A stretch of DNA of 64,000 bases from Streptomyces sp. TLI_105 (lineage in GTDB: Bacteria > Actinomycetota > Actinomycetes > Streptomycetales > Streptomycetaceae): assembly GCF_900105415.1 (NCBI RefSeq), contig NZ_FNSM01000001.1, positions 3,934,501-3,998,500 on the forward strand, written 5' to 3'. A model generated the notes under the pieces. That model did not search any database, was not told where the DNA came from, and saw only the letters and a program-made list of their open reading frames with translations. Shown here piece after piece: positions 32,750 to 41,698 of this stretch (position 1 is its first letter; the number at the start of each line of letters is the position of its first letter). A program made the position numbers and the translations under genes.

Positions 32750-34303
32750 GTGAACGCATCCCAGCGCCGGGCCGCGGCCATCCTCGCCGCCGCCGCCCTC
32801 GCCACCCCGCTGGTCCTCGCCTCCCCCGCCACCGCGGGTCAGGACCCCACGGCCGCGCCCGCCCGCGACGCCGCCCGGCTGGCGAAGAAGCTGGTCCGCG
32901 AAACCACCGCCCAGGACGCCTACAGGCATCTGCAGAAGTTCCAGGCGATAGCCGACTCGGCCGCCGGAAACCGCGCGGCCGGCACCCTCGGCCACGACGC
33001 CTCGGCCGCCTATGTGTACACCCAGCTCAAGAAGGCCGGATACGACGTCCGGTACCAGCAGTTCGACTTCGTCTACACCGAGACGCTCACCGAGAAGGCC
33101 TCCGTCCTCTCGCCCGATCCCCGGACGCTCGGCATCAAGGCGATGACGTACACGAAGTCCACCCCGGTCGGCGGGATCACCGCCGAGCTGGCGGCCGTCC
33201 CGGTCGACGCCGACGGCTCCACCGGCTGCGAGCCGGGCGACTTCGCCTCCGGCACCTTCACCGGGAAGATCGCGCTGATCAAGCGCGGTGTCTGCTCCTT
33301 CGCGATCAAGCAGCAGAACGCCGCCGCGGCCGGTGCCGCCGGCGCGATCGTCTACAACAACGTCGACGGCGCCCTCTCCGGCACCCTCGGCGAACCGGCC
33401 TCCGGCAAGATCCCCACCGGCGGGATCAGCCTGGCCGAGGGCACGCGGCTCGCCGCCGACCTCGCCAAGGGCCCGGTCTCGCTCTCCTTCGAGATCCGCC
33501 AGCTCCAGGAGAAGCGCACCACCAACAACGTCATCGCGGAGACCCGGGGCGGCAACGCCGCCAACACCGTGATGCTCGGCTCCCACCTCGACTCCGTCAC
33601 CGCCGGCCCCGGCATCAACGACAACGGCTCCGGCTCCGCCGGTCTCCTGCAGACCGCCCTGGAGCTCGCCAAGTCGAAGGACAAGGTCCGCAACAAGATC
33701 CGCTTCGCCTGGTGGTCGGCGGAGGAGGTCGGCCTCCTCGGCTCCGAGCACTACGTCGACAGCCTGTCGCAGCTCGACCGCAAGGAGATCAAGCTCTACC
33801 TCAACTTCGACATGATCGCCTCGCCGAACTACGGCCTGTTCGTGTACGACGGCGACAACTCGGACGGCGTCGGCGCGGGCGCCGGACCCGAGGGCTCCGC
33901 CCAACTGGAGCGCGACATCACCGACTTCATGGACAAGCGCGGGGTCCCGCACGAGGGCACCGACTTCACCGGCCGCTCCGACTACGGCCCGTTCATCAAC
34001 GTCGGCATCCCCTCCGGCGGCACCTTCACCGGCGCCGAGGGCATCAAGTCCCCTGCCCAGGCCGCCCGGTTCGGCGGCACGGCGGGCGTCGCGTACGACG
34101 TGAACTACCACGCCAAGGGCGACGACATCCGCAACATCGACATGACGGCCTTCGACGTCAACATCGACGTCATCGCCAACGCCGTGGGCACCTACGCCCA
34201 CGACATCTCCTCCCTGCGCAAGCCGGTCGTCTCCACCCCGACCACGGGCGACGCGGGCAGCGGCGGCGGCCTGCACGGCGACCACGACGAGGTGACCTCG
34301 TAG
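32750..34303 (+). CDS. Secreted M28-family aminopeptidase with PA domain
   Basis: GTG 32750 follows AAGGA. A signal peptide (RRAAAILAAAALATPLVLA, cleavage near ATA-GQ) precedes a PA insert domain (residues about 150-240, with GVCSFAIKQQNAAAAGA). The zinc peptidase core follows. Its five M28 ligands are visible: His in GSHLDSV, Asp in GINDNGSG, Glu-Glu in SAEEVGLLG, Asp in NFDMIAS and His in NYHAKGDD. The enzyme is exported and trims peptides outside the cell. Its stop codon directly abuts that of the convergent gene. The 250 bp upstream carry the promoter, with nothing I can name. Confidence 0.93.
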   Translation: MNASQRRAAAILAAAALATPLVLASPATAGQDPTAAPARDAARLAKKLVRETTAQDAYRHLQKFQAIADSAAGNRAAGTLGHDASAAYVYTQLKKAGYDVRYQQFDFVYTETLTEKASVLSPDPRTLGIKAMTYTKSTPVGGITAELAAVPVDADGSTGCEPGDFASGTFTGKIALIKRGVCSFAIKQQNAAAAGAAGAIVYNNVDGALSGTLGEPASGKIPTGGISLAEGTRLAADLAKGPVSLSFEIRQLQEKRTTNNVIAETRGGNAANTVMLGSHLDSVTAGPGINDNGSGSAGLLQTALELAKSKDKVRNKIRFAWWSAEEVGLLGSEHYVDSLSQLDRKEIKLYLNFDMIASPNYGLFVYDGDNSDGVGAGAGPEGSAQLERDITDFMDKRGVPHEGTDFTGRSDYGPFINVGIPSGGTFTGAEGIKSPAQAARFGGTAGVAYDVNYHAKGDDIRNIDMTAFDVNIDVIANAVGTYAHDISSLRKPVVSTPTTGDAGSGGGLHGDHDEVTS

Positions 34304-35941
34304 TCAGCGCCTCCGGCGGGCCGTCCCGAAGAGCGAGCGGCTGATCTCCCGGCCCAGCTGGGTGCCGACCGACCGGGCCAGGGACTTGAAGATCCCGCTG
34401 CCCACCACCTGTTCGGCGAGCGAGGGCTCCTCCTTCTCACGGGGAGCCCTCGCCCCCGCCCTCCCTTCCTTCTCCGCCTTCTCCGCCTCTTTCGCGGCCG
34501 CCGCCTCAAGGGCCGCCGCCTCCGCCGCCCGCTGCTCGGCGGTCAGCCTCTCGTACGCCGACTCCCGGTCCACCGCCTCCGCGTACCGCCCGTACAGCGG
34601 CGAACCCTTCACCGCCGCGTCCAGGGCCGCCGCGTCGACCGGGCCCATCAGCGACTCGGGGGCCCGCAGCCGGGTCGCCGCGACCGGCGTCGGCGCGCCC
34701 TCCTCGCTCAGTACGGTGATCACCGCCTCGCCCGTACCGAGCCCGGTGAGCACCTCCTCCAGGTCGTACGGCGACCTCGGGAAGGTCCGCACCGTCGCCT
34801 TCAGGGCCTTCGCGTCTTCCGGGGTGAAGGCGCGCAGCGCGTGCTGCACCCGGTTGCCGAGCTGCGCCAGCACGTCCGAGGGGACGTCCTTCGGGGTCTG
34901 CGTCACGAAGAAGACCCCGACGCCCTTCGAGCGGATCAGCCGGACCGTCTGCGTGATCGACTCCAGGAAGGCCTTCGAGGCGCCGCTGAAGAGCAGGTGC
35001 GCCTCGTCGAAGAAGAAGACCAGCTTCGGCTTCTCCAGGTCGCCGACCTCCGGGAGGTCGCCGAAGAGGTCCGCCAGCATCCACATCAGGAAGGTCGAGA
35101 ACAGCTGCGGCTTGTCCTGCACGGCCGGCAGCTCCAGGACCGAGACGATCCCGCGCCCGTCCGCCGCCGTCCGCAGCAGCTCGGCCGTGTCGAACTCAGG
35201 CTCCCCGAAGAAGTCCCCCGCCCCCTGCTGCTCGAAGGCCGTGATCGACCGCAGGATCACCCCGGCCGTCACCGTCGACAGGCCCCCGATGCCCTTGAGT
35301 TCGGCCTTCCCCGTGTCCGAGACCAGGAAGGCCACCACCGCCCGCAGGTCCTTGAGGTCGATCAGCTCCAGGCCCTTGGCGTCGGCGTAGTGGAAGATCA
35401 GGCCGAGCGACTGCTCCTGCGTCTGGTTGAGCCGGAGCACCTTGGACAGGAGCACCGGACCGAAGCCGGTCACCGTCGCGCGGACCGGGATGCCGGGGCC
35501 GGTGCCGCCGAGCCCGTAGAACTCGCAGGGGAAGCCGCGCCCCCGCCACTCCTGGCCCACCTGCCCGGCGCGCTCCCGAACCCTCTCGCCGTCCTGGCCG
35601 GGGGCGGAGATCCCGGAGACGTCGCCCTTGATGTCGGCGAGGAAGACCGGCACGCCGTTCGCCGAGAGCTGCTCGGCGATCAGCTGGAGCGTCTTCGTCT
35701 TGCCGGTGCCGGTCGCCCCGGCGACCAGACCGTGCCGGTTGAGCACGGGCAGCGGGACGCGGATACGCGCGTCCGGGTGACAGACGCCGTCCCAGAGCAG
35801 CGCCCCCAGTTCGAGTGCGGGTCCGTCGAAGGCGTACCCGGCGGCGATCTCGGCGGCGGGCCCCGTCAGGGGGGCGGGCGGCCCTCCAGGGGCGGCGGGC
35901 GGCCCCGCCGGGGAGGCGGGCGGCGGCTCGCTCACGCTCAT
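34304..35941 (-). CDS. HerA-like ATPase (DUF853 family)
   Basis: A 545-residue RecA-like ATPase of the bacterial HerA/DUF853 group. Walker A is GATGTGKTKT near residue 75, Walker B LVFFFDEAHLLF near residue 310, and FFVTQTPKDVPSDVLAQLGN follows. The C-terminus is a charged Ala/Glu/Lys coiled coil then an Arg-rich tail. The role of these stand-alone proteins in bacteria is unclear. The gene ends one base from the stop of the M28 peptidase (no gap). Confidence 0.88.
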   Translation of the reverse strand: MSVSEPPPASPAGPPAAPGGPPAPLTGPAAEIAAGYAFDGPALELGALLWDGVCHPDARIRVPLPVLNRHGLVAGATGTGKTKTLQLIAEQLSANGVPVFLADIKGDVSGISAPGQDGERVRERAGQVGQEWRGRGFPCEFYGLGGTGPGIPVRATVTGFGPVLLSKVLRLNQTQEQSLGLIFHYADAKGLELIDLKDLRAVVAFLVSDTGKAELKGIGGLSTVTAGVILRSITAFEQQGAGDFFGEPEFDTAELLRTAADGRGIVSVLELPAVQDKPQLFSTFLMWMLADLFGDLPEVGDLEKPKLVFFFDEAHLLFSGASKAFLESITQTVRLIRSKGVGVFFVTQTPKDVPSDVLAQLGNRVQHALRAFTPEDAKALKATVRTFPRSPYDLEEVLTGLGTGEAVITVLSEEGAPTPVAATRLRAPESLMGPVDAAALDAAVKGSPLYGRYAEAVDRESAYERLTAEQRAAEAAALEAAAAKEAEKAEKEGRAGARAPREKEEPSLAEQVVGSGIFKSLARSVGTQLGREISRSLFGTARRRR

Positions 35942-36038
35942 GACGGCACCCCGATTCCGGTTCTGTCACGGTTTGCACCAGCATCCCACTGCTCTCGCGT
36001 GGCTGCGCCGGGAGCCGCTCGCCCGGTAGGCTTTCCGT

Positions 36039-36335
36039 GTGATCTTCAAGCGCATCGGAAACGGAAAGCCGTATCCCGACCACGGCCGGGAAAGCACCCG
36101 GCAGTGGGCGGACGTCGCCCCGCGCCCGGTCCGCCTCGACCAGCTGGTGACCACCAAGGGCCAGCTGGACCTGGAGACCCTGCTCGCCGAGGACTCCACC
36201 TTCTACGGCGACCTCTTCGCGCACGTCGTGAAGTGGCAGGGCGACCTCTACCTCGAGGACGGACTGCACCGCGCCGTCCGCGCGGCGCTCCAGCAGCGCC
36301 AGGTGCTGCACGCCCGCGTCCTGGAACTCGACTGA
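36039..36335 (+). CDS. Small ParB-like-fold protein
   Basis: GTG 36039; 98 residues (MIFKRIGNGKPYPDHGRES...). The second half, VKWQGDLYLEDGLHRAVRAAL followed by RQVLHARVLEL, resembles the DGxHR core of ParB-type domains but lacks HTH and partner domains. It is divergent from the HerA-like gene. This small protein is, as I recall, conserved at this chromosomal position in streptomycetes. Function unknown. Confidence 0.7.
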   Translation: MIFKRIGNGKPYPDHGRESTRQWADVAPRPVRLDQLVTTKGQLDLETLLAEDSTFYGDLFAHVVKWQGDLYLEDGLHRAVRAALQQRQVLHARVLELD

Positions 36336-36448
36336 GCCCTTCCGGGAACCCCTCCCGCTGAGCCTTTCGGGGTCAGTTCGCCCCCATCCGGACGCGATCA
36401 CATGATCATCAAGTAGGCATCGCCGACGGGCGGCATTACGCTGCGTTC

Positions 36449-37078
36449 ATGAGCATGCTCACTCCCCCCGGCATGGGCGGAAAGTACCGCATCACGGGGG
36501 ATGTCTACCCCCGCATGCGCCGCCCCCACCGCCGGCGCAGGATCGTCCTCGCGTCCGCCGCCGCCGTGGTCGTGCTCGGCGCGGCCGGCTGGGGGACGCT
36601 CCAGCTCGTCGACGTCTTCTCCGGCGACGAGGGGGCGAAGACGACGGCCGGGAAGCAGGCCGACTGCAAGCCGGCCCCCAAGGCCACCGCCGCGCCCGCC
36701 GCCGCCTTCCCCAAGCCCGCGCAGATCACGGTCAACGTCTACAACGCGACCCCGCGCAGCGGGCTCGCCAAGACGACCGCGGACGAGCTCAAGAAGCGCG
36801 GCTTCAAGATCGGCAAGGTGGGGAACGCGCCCACCGCCTACGACAAGAAGGTCCCGGGCGCCGGCCTGCTGCTCGGCGCGCCCGCGGCCACCAAGGGCGC
36901 CTTCCCGGTCCTCGGCACCCAGCTTGCGGGCGCCACGACCAGGACGGACACCCGGGGCACGGCGGACGTGGACCTGATCATCGGGACCGCGTTCAAGACG
37001 CTGTCCCCGAAAACGACGGCGGACGCGGCCCTGGTCGCCCTGACCAAGCCCGCGCCCGTACCGACCGGAAAGTGCTGA
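36449..37078 (+). CDS. LytR_C-domain membrane-anchored protein
   Basis: A 209-residue protein with a cytoplasmic basic N-terminus (RMRRPHRRRR), one membrane helix (IVLASAAAVVVLGAAGW) and an outer domain of about 110 residues. That domain begins ITVNVYNATPRSGLAKTTAD, the hallmark of the LytR C-terminal domain. It lacks the LCP catalytic domain, so it is probably a cell-envelope accessory protein. Confidence 0.85.
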   Translation: MSMLTPPGMGGKYRITGDVYPRMRRPHRRRRIVLASAAAVVVLGAAGWGTLQLVDVFSGDEGAKTTAGKQADCKPAPKATAAPAAAFPKPAQITVNVYNATPRSGLAKTTADELKKRGFKIGKVGNAPTAYDKKVPGAGLLLGAPAATKGAFPVLGTQLAGATTRTDTRGTADVDLIIGTAFKTLSPKTTADAALVALTKPAPVPTGKC

Positions 37079-37086
37079 GGGGCTAC

Positions 37087-37149
37087 GGCTCCGCCGAGCC
37101 GACAGTGACTTATTCGGCGGAGCCGACAGTGACCTATTCGGCGGAGCCG
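37087..37149. terminator. Hairpin with 24-bp repeated tail at upp 3' end
   Basis: GGCTCCGCCGA (37087-37097) pairs with TCGGCGGAGCC at 37114-37124 and, alternatively, with the identical copy at 37138-37148. The 24-bp unit starting TATTCGGCGGAGCC is tandem (37111 and 37135) and the second copy encodes the upp C-terminus and stop. Confidence 0.65.
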
Positions 37150-37769
37150 TACATGCGGTCGCCCGCGTCGCCCAGGCCCGGGACGATGTAGCCGTTCTCG
37201 TTGAGCCGCTCGTCGACCGAGGCCGTCACGACGGTCACCGGCGTGCCCGCGAGCTCGCGCTCCATGACCTCGACGCCCTCCGGGGCGGCGAGGAGCACGA
37301 CCGCGGTCACGTCGTCGGCGCCGCGCTTGATGAGCTCCTGGATCGCCGCGACCAGCGTGCCGCCGGTCGCCAGCATCGGGTCCAGGACGTACACCTGGCG
37401 GCCCGAGAGGTCCTCCGGCATCCGCGTCGCGTAGGTCGACGCCTCCAGCGTCGCCTCGTTGCGGATCATGCCGAGGAAGCCGACCTCGGCCGTCGGGAGC
37501 AGCCGGACCATGCCGTCGAGCATGCCGAGCCCGGCGCGCAGGATCGGGACCACCAGCGGACGCGGGTGCGACAGCTTCACGCCGGTCGTGGGCGTCACGG
37601 GGGTCTCGATGTCGACCTGCTCGGTCCGCACGTCCCTGGTGGCCTCGTAGGCGAGCAGGGTGACCAGCTCGTCGGCGAGACGGCGGAAGGTCGCGGAGTC
37701 CGTGCGCTTGTCGCGCAGGGTGGTGAGCTTGTGGGCGACCAGGGGGTGGTCGACGACGTGGAGACGCAT
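37134..37769 (-). CDS. upp: Uracil phosphoribosyltransferase
   Basis: Salvages uracil to UMP using PRPP. The 211-residue sequence is typical: [20 protein letters not shown] at the start, [14 protein letters not shown], the PRPP loop [17 protein letters not shown] and the uracil-binding end [18 protein letters not shown]. Start ATG 37769 fits the family exactly. It is divergent from a small basic protein. Confidence 0.96.
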   Translation of the reverse strand: MRLHVVDHPLVAHKLTTLRDKRTDSATFRRLADELVTLLAYEATRDVRTEQVDIETPVTPTTGVKLSHPRPLVVPILRAGLGMLDGMVRLLPTAEVGFLGMIRNEATLEASTYATRMPEDLSGRQVYVLDPMLATGGTLVAAIQELIKRGADDVTAVVLLAAPEGVEVMERELAGTPVTVVTASVDERLNENGYIVPGLGDAGDRMYGSAE

Positions 37770-37861
37770 GACCCAACAGTAGCCCGCCGCGCACTGGCAT
37801 CGACCCACGCCGCTGGGGGAAGGTGGGGACACAGGGACCCAGCGATGGGGTGGTGTGGCCG

Positions 37862-38071
37862 ATGCCCGACCTGGAAGAACCGGCCGAGGAAGCCGCCGAG
37901 GGGGCGGCCCGCACGCCGGCACCGGAGACCGACGCGGAGCGCCGCAGGCGCCGCGCCCAGTTCCTCCGCGAGCTGAACGAGGCCAAGGCGCTGCGCGAGC
38001 GCGTGCAGCCGCGGCGCGCCCGGGCCGCCCGGATGCGCCAGGCGATGCGCATGCGGACCTTCCGCTGGTGA
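37862..38071 (+). CDS. Small highly basic protein
   Basis: A 69-residue protein: an acidic N-terminal third ([15 protein letters not shown]) followed by an Arg-rich helix ([20 protein letters not shown] and on to [13 protein letters not shown]). It starts at ATG 37862, 92 bp from the upp start and divergent from it. Codon use supports a gene. Function unknown; nucleic-acid binding is possible from charge alone. Confidence 0.6.
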   Translation: MPDLEEPAEEAAEGAARTPAPETDAERRRRRAQFLRELNEAKALRERVQPRRARAARMRQAMRMRTFRW

Positions 38072-38288
38072 GGCCGTCCGCGGGGCGTCGCGGCGGGAAC
38101 CGACCGTGCGCCCCCTTTGTGCGCCGGGGTCGCACGCCCACCCGATCGCGGGGTCGTTCAGACTGATGCACGACGCAAGAGCCGAAGACCTCTCCTGACG
38201 GCGACGTTTCTGTCACGATGCCGATTGGGCGGGGCATCGGAAGCGCGCCGCCGGAACGTCACACCTCTGATCAGTGGGAGAGAGTCAG

Positions 38289-38825
38289 GTGTACTTCGCC
38301 GCACTGCTCGCGCGCACCGAAGACGGGTGGGAAGCGAGCGACACGGAGCTCGACGACGTGGAGAGCCTGTCGGATCTGGCCGAGCTCGCTCGCGAGGCCT
38401 CGGACGACGACACGGTGATCGTCTTCATCGAACAGGAGGACGCGTGGTTCGGGATCGTCCGGGTCGAGGGTGAGGAGGACCCTCGCATCTACGTATCGGA
38501 CGGGGCCGCCGCCGCGCGTTCCTCGTACGGGGAGATGCTCACCCGGGAGATCCTCGGCGACGACCTGGACGACCTGGTCGACGACCTGGAGGCGCTGGAC
38601 CTGGACGGCACCGAGGACGGGGAGCCGCTCGACGCCGACACGGACGAGGACGACGAGGCGGGCTCCGTCGCCGCCGAGGCCGTCCCGGCCGCTCCGGTGG
38701 GCGACCGGCTGATCCTGGCCGACCTCGGGATGTCGGCGGAGGACCTGCTGGCCCTCGAGACGGACGCGCTCGCGGAGATCGCGGACGCGCTGGGCGCCGC
38801 CGAGGTCCTGGAGGCCGTCCGCTAG
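38289..38825 (+). CDS. tRNA adenosine deaminase-associated protein
   Basis: A 178-residue acidic protein of the family that precedes tadA in actinobacteria: MYFAALLARTEDGWEASD at the start, a central run of Asp/Glu (DDLDDLVDDLEALDLDG) and a C-terminal LILADLGMSAEDLLALE. GTG 38289 is supported by GAGAGTCAG upstream. Its stop overlaps the tadA start by one base. Its exact role is not known. Confidence 0.88.
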   Translation: MYFAALLARTEDGWEASDTELDDVESLSDLAELAREASDDDTVIVFIEQEDAWFGIVRVEGEEDPRIYVSDGAAAARSSYGEMLTREILGDDLDDLVDDLEALDLDGTEDGEPLDADTDEDDEAGSVAAEAVPAAPVGDRLILADLGMSAEDLLALETDALAEIADALGAAEVLEAVR

Positions 38826-39331
38826 TGGCAGCCGCGGTACCCGTCCCCGACCCCGCTCCCGACGCCGTTCGGGACCCGGTCCGGGATCCCTGGCGGGACG
38901 CCATGCGTCTCGCCCTCGCCGAGGCCGACGCGGCCGCGCCGGCCGGTGACGTACCGGTCGGGGCGGTCGTGCTCGGCCCGGACGGCACGGTGCTCGCCCG
39001 CGCGCACAACGAGCGGGAGGCCACCGGCGATCCCACCGCGCACGCCGAGGTGCTCGCCCTGCGCCGGGCGGCTGCGGTCACCGGCGAGTGGCGGCTGACG
39101 GGCTGCACGCTGGTCGTGACCCTGGAGCCGTGTGTGATGTGTGCCGGCGCGCTCGTCCAGTCCCGCGTCGAACGGGTGGTGTTCGGGGCGCTGGACGAGA
39201 AGGCGGGCGCGACCGGTTCGCTCTGGGACCTCGTGCGGGACCGGCGGCTCAACCACCGCCCCGAGGTGATCCAGGGCGTCCTCGGCGAGGAGTGCGCCGA
39301 GCAGTTGACGGCCTTCTTCCGCAGCCGCTGA
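38825..39331 (+). CDS. tadA: tRNA-specific adenosine deaminase
   Basis: Converts A34 of tRNA-Arg(ACG) to inosine. The zinc-binding deaminase motifs are complete: His-Ala-Glu in PTAHAEVLAL and PCVMCAGAL. GTG 38825 overlaps the previous stop (TAGTG). The N-terminal ~25 residues are a Pro/Asp-rich extension before WRDAMRLALAEADAA, where the family usually begins, so a later start is possible. The neighbouring tRNA-Ser follows after 78 bp. Confidence 0.94.
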   Translation: MAAAVPVPDPAPDAVRDPVRDPWRDAMRLALAEADAAAPAGDVPVGAVVLGPDGTVLARAHNEREATGDPTAHAEVLALRRAAAVTGEWRLTGCTLVVTLEPCVMCAGALVQSRVERVVFGALDEKAGATGSLWDLVRDRRLNHRPEVIQGVLGEECAEQLTAFFRSR

Positions 39332-39409
39332 CGCACCCACCTCCCCCCTTCTGACCTGCTGGGGGATACGGATTTCATCGCAGCGCCAGTTTGGGCTAAG
39401 CTCTCTCTC

Positions 39410-39494
39410 GGTAGCGTGTCCGAGCGGCCGAAGGAGCTCGCCTCGAAAGCGAGTGTGGCGCAAGTCACCGAGGGTTCAAATCCCTCCGCTACCG
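39410..39494 (+). tRNA. tRNA-Ser (anticodon CGA)
   Basis: An 85-nt cloverleaf: acceptor GGTAGCG with CGCTACC, anticodon stem CTCGC/GCGAG around CTCGAAA, variable arm, T-loop TTCAAAT, discriminator G39494. CCA is not encoded. It reads UCG. Confidence 0.97.
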
Positions 39495-39502
39495 CTTCGA
39501 TC

Positions 39503-39534
39503 GAAGGGCCCGGCGCATCAGCGCCGGGCCCTTC
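39503..39534 (+). terminator. tRNA-Ser terminator hairpin
   Basis: A perfect 14-bp stem (GAAGGGCCCGGCGC and complement) around an ATCA loop, 9 nt after the tRNA. Confidence 0.85.
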
Positions 39535-39931
39535 GGCGTATCCCCGGTGGTCGCGCGGGTCCGTACGGGGTCGCGCAGAAGGCCCCGTACGCGAAAGGCC
39601 CCGGTCCGCGCTCGTGGCGCGGCCGGGGCCTTTCTCCGTAGGGCGGGGGGAACGGCATCGGGGGGACAAGCCGCTCCCCCCGATGAGAACCGGGCCCACA
39701 AGTCCTGCGCCGCGTTCAGGGGGGAAGCCCGCGGCGCGGACCCCGCAGTGCGGGGCCGGTTCCAGGAGCCCCGCGGATTCCTGCCGGATCCGCCGGGCTC
39801 GACATCCATCCTGCTCGCCCGTCACCCTTCCGGGGGGCGGCGAAAGGCCCCGATCGCCGGGCCCTTGGTCCATAAGGCCTCGGTTAGAGTGGCGCGGTCG
39901 TACGGCGGGGGAACAGGGGAGGGCTGGGCAG
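39535..39931. other. 397-bp region without a recognised gene; contains a second hairpin
   Basis: At 39594-39633 a second strong hairpin, AAAGGCCCCGG with CCGGGGCCTTT plus an inner CCGCGC/GCGCGG stem, ends in TTTCTCC like an intrinsic terminator. Nothing recognisable between the tRNA terminator and this hairpin would need it, so a short untranslated RNA is possible. The rest holds the promoter of the small membrane protein at 39932. Confidence 0.45.
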
Positions 39932-40096
39932 ATGGCGCAAGCGAAGAAGGTCGCGCTGTACGCGGTCGTGGTCTTTGTGCTGTACACGATCGTCACCTCC
40001 CCGGCCAGGGCGGCCGACCTGGTGCAGGTAGGGTTCGAGGGCATTTCCAGCGCCGCCCAGGGGGTCGGTCAGTTCATGACCGAACTCGTCAACTAG
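39932..40096 (+). CDS. Short hydrophobic membrane protein (54 aa)
   Basis: ATG 39932 follows GGGGAGGG. The peptide has one hydrophobic helix (VALYAVVVFVLYTIVTSPA) and an amphipathic C-terminal half ending GVGQFMTELVN. Codon bias is right and it is spaced 9 bp before the Dabb gene. Function unknown. Confidence 0.7.
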   Translation: MAQAKKVALYAVVVFVLYTIVTSPARAADLVQVGFEGISSAAQGVGQFMTELVN

Positions 40097-40105
40097 GAGC
40101 CCACC

Positions 40106-40399
40106 GTGATCCGCCATCTGGTCCTCTTCAAGCTCAACGACGGCGTCGCGCGCGACGAGCCGCGGGTGGTCGCCGGCGTCGAGGCGTTCCGCGCGCTCGG
40201 CGGGCAGATCCCGGAGCTGAGGTTCTGGGAGTGCGACTGGAACATCACGGACCGGCCGATCGCGTACGACTTCGCCATCAACTCGGCCGTCGAGGACACG
40301 GACGCGCTCCAGCGCTACCTGGACCACCCCGCGCACCAGGCGGGCGTCGCGCAGTGGCGCGAGTTCGCGACCTGGGTCATCGCGGACTACGCCTTCTAG
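40106..40399 (+). CDS. Dabb (stress-responsive A/B barrel) protein
   Basis: A 97-residue dimeric barrel protein, GTG start at 40106: MIRHLVLFKLND at the start and YLDHPAHQAGVAQW near the end are the usual Dabb signatures. It is followed by a terminator at 40415. Role unknown. Confidence 0.88.
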   Translation: MIRHLVLFKLNDGVARDEPRVVAGVEAFRALGGQIPELRFWECDWNITDRPIAYDFAINSAVEDTDALQRYLDHPAHQAGVAQWREFATWVIADYAF

Positions 40400-40414
40400 T
40401 CCTCCTTCACCCCG

Positions 40415-40446
40415 AGGCCCCCCGCCCTCGCGGCGGGGGGCCTTTT
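40415..40446 (+). terminator. Intrinsic terminator after Dabb gene
   Basis: AGGCCCCCCGCC pairs with GGCGGGGGGCCT across CTCGC and is followed by TTTT: a textbook intrinsic terminator. Confidence 0.9.
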
Positions 40447-40605
40447 CCGTGCGTGACCTCCTCTTTTTCCGCCAGTATGCCCTCAACACGGGATTATGCG
40501 GTGCTTGCACACAGTGGACATGTCTTGTGATGCTATGACCGCTTTTGACGGATGAGTTGACCGTAGTTGACCCGGTCGACCAGCAAGACCAGGCGAAGGG
40601 GTGGC

Positions 40606-41463
40606 GTGAACGTGCCGGCCAGTACAGCACCTCAGGTCCCGCCCCAGCCCGAGGCGGGCGGCGGTGGCCCGGAGGCCCCGCGCACGCGCCCTCAGAGCAG
40701 CCGCGGCGCCGACACCCGCGCCCTCACCCAGGTGCTCTTCGGACAGCTCAAGAACCTGGAACCGGGCACCCCCGAGCACCACCGGGTGCGCGGCGCCCTC
40801 ATCGAGGCCAACCTGCCGCTCGTGCGGTACGCGGCGGCCCGCTTCCGCTCCCGCAACGAGCCGATGGAGGACGTCGTCCAGGTCGGCACCATCGGCCTCA
40901 TCAACGCCATCGACCGCTTCGACCCCGACCGGGGCGTCCAGTTCCCCACCTTCGCGATGCCGACCGTCGTCGGCGAGATCAAGCGGTACTTCCGCGACAA
41001 CGTACGGACCGTGCACGTGCCGCGCCGGCTGCACGAGCTCTGGGTCCAGGTGAACGGCGCCACCGAGGACCTGACGACCGCTCACGGCCGCTCCCCCACG
41101 ACCGCGGAGATCGCCGAGCGGCTGCGCATCGGCGAGGACGAGGTGCTCGCCTGCATCGAGGCCGGCCGCTCGTACCACGCCACCTCCCTGGAGGCCGCGC
41201 AGGAGGGCGACGGGCTGCCCGGACTGCTCGACCGGCTCGGCTACGAGGACCCCGCGCTCGCCGGCGTCGAGCACCGCGACCTCGTCCGGCACCTCCTCGT
41301 CCAGCTGCCCGAGCGGGAGCAGCGGATCCTGATGCTGCGCTACTACAGCAATTTGACCCAGTCTCAGATCAGTCAGGAGCTCGGCGTCTCCCAGATGCAC
41401 GTGTCAAGGCTCCTCGCCCGCAGCTTCGCCCGCTTGAGATCCGCAAACAGGATCGAGGCGTAA
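40606..41463 (+). CDS. sigF: RNA polymerase sigma factor, SigB/SigF group
   Basis: A group 3 sigma factor of ~285 residues. Region 2 is complete ([30 protein letters not shown], split here for length: then [18 protein letters not shown]), region 3 is present, and region 4 reads [16 protein letters not shown] followed by [11 protein letters not shown] 40606 has GAAGGGG upstream. The sequence and order closely recall S. coelicolor SigF, a late sporulation factor; the symbol rests on that resemblance. No anti-sigma gene is adjacent. Confidence 0.85.
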   Translation: MNVPASTAPQVPPQPEAGGGGPEAPRTRPQSSRGADTRALTQVLFGQLKNLEPGTPEHHRVRGALIEANLPLVRYAAARFRSRNEPMEDVVQVGTIGLINAIDRFDPDRGVQFPTFAMPTVVGEIKRYFRDNVRTVHVPRRLHELWVQVNGATEDLTTAHGRSPTTAEIAERLRIGEDEVLACIEAGRSYHATSLEAAQEGDGLPGLLDRLGYEDPALAGVEHRDLVRHLLVQLPEREQRILMLRYYSNLTQSQISQELGVSQMHVSRLLARSFARLRSANRIEA

Positions 41464-41698
41464 CCAGAACGGGTAGACCGGTTCGGAGCAGTTCTCACCC
41501 GGCCCAAATGCCGTACACCCCTTGTTTCCTGCGGAAATGTACCGTCGCCGTGTCGACAAGTCACTACAGCGTGTTGCCGACATGTGACATTCTGCTGGAA
41601 CCGAGTTTGCCGCAGCCCCGCCGCCGGTATTCAGGTGGAGGCTGCGTTCCTCAGATGGTCGCGGCCACCGCGACCGTCCGCGACCTCAAGGGGGTGGC

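Noticed and set aside
39416..39931. Open frame running from inside tRNA-Ser to the small membrane protein
   Set aside because: It crosses the tRNA and two hairpins; only the last 54 codons, with their own ribosome site, look like a gene.
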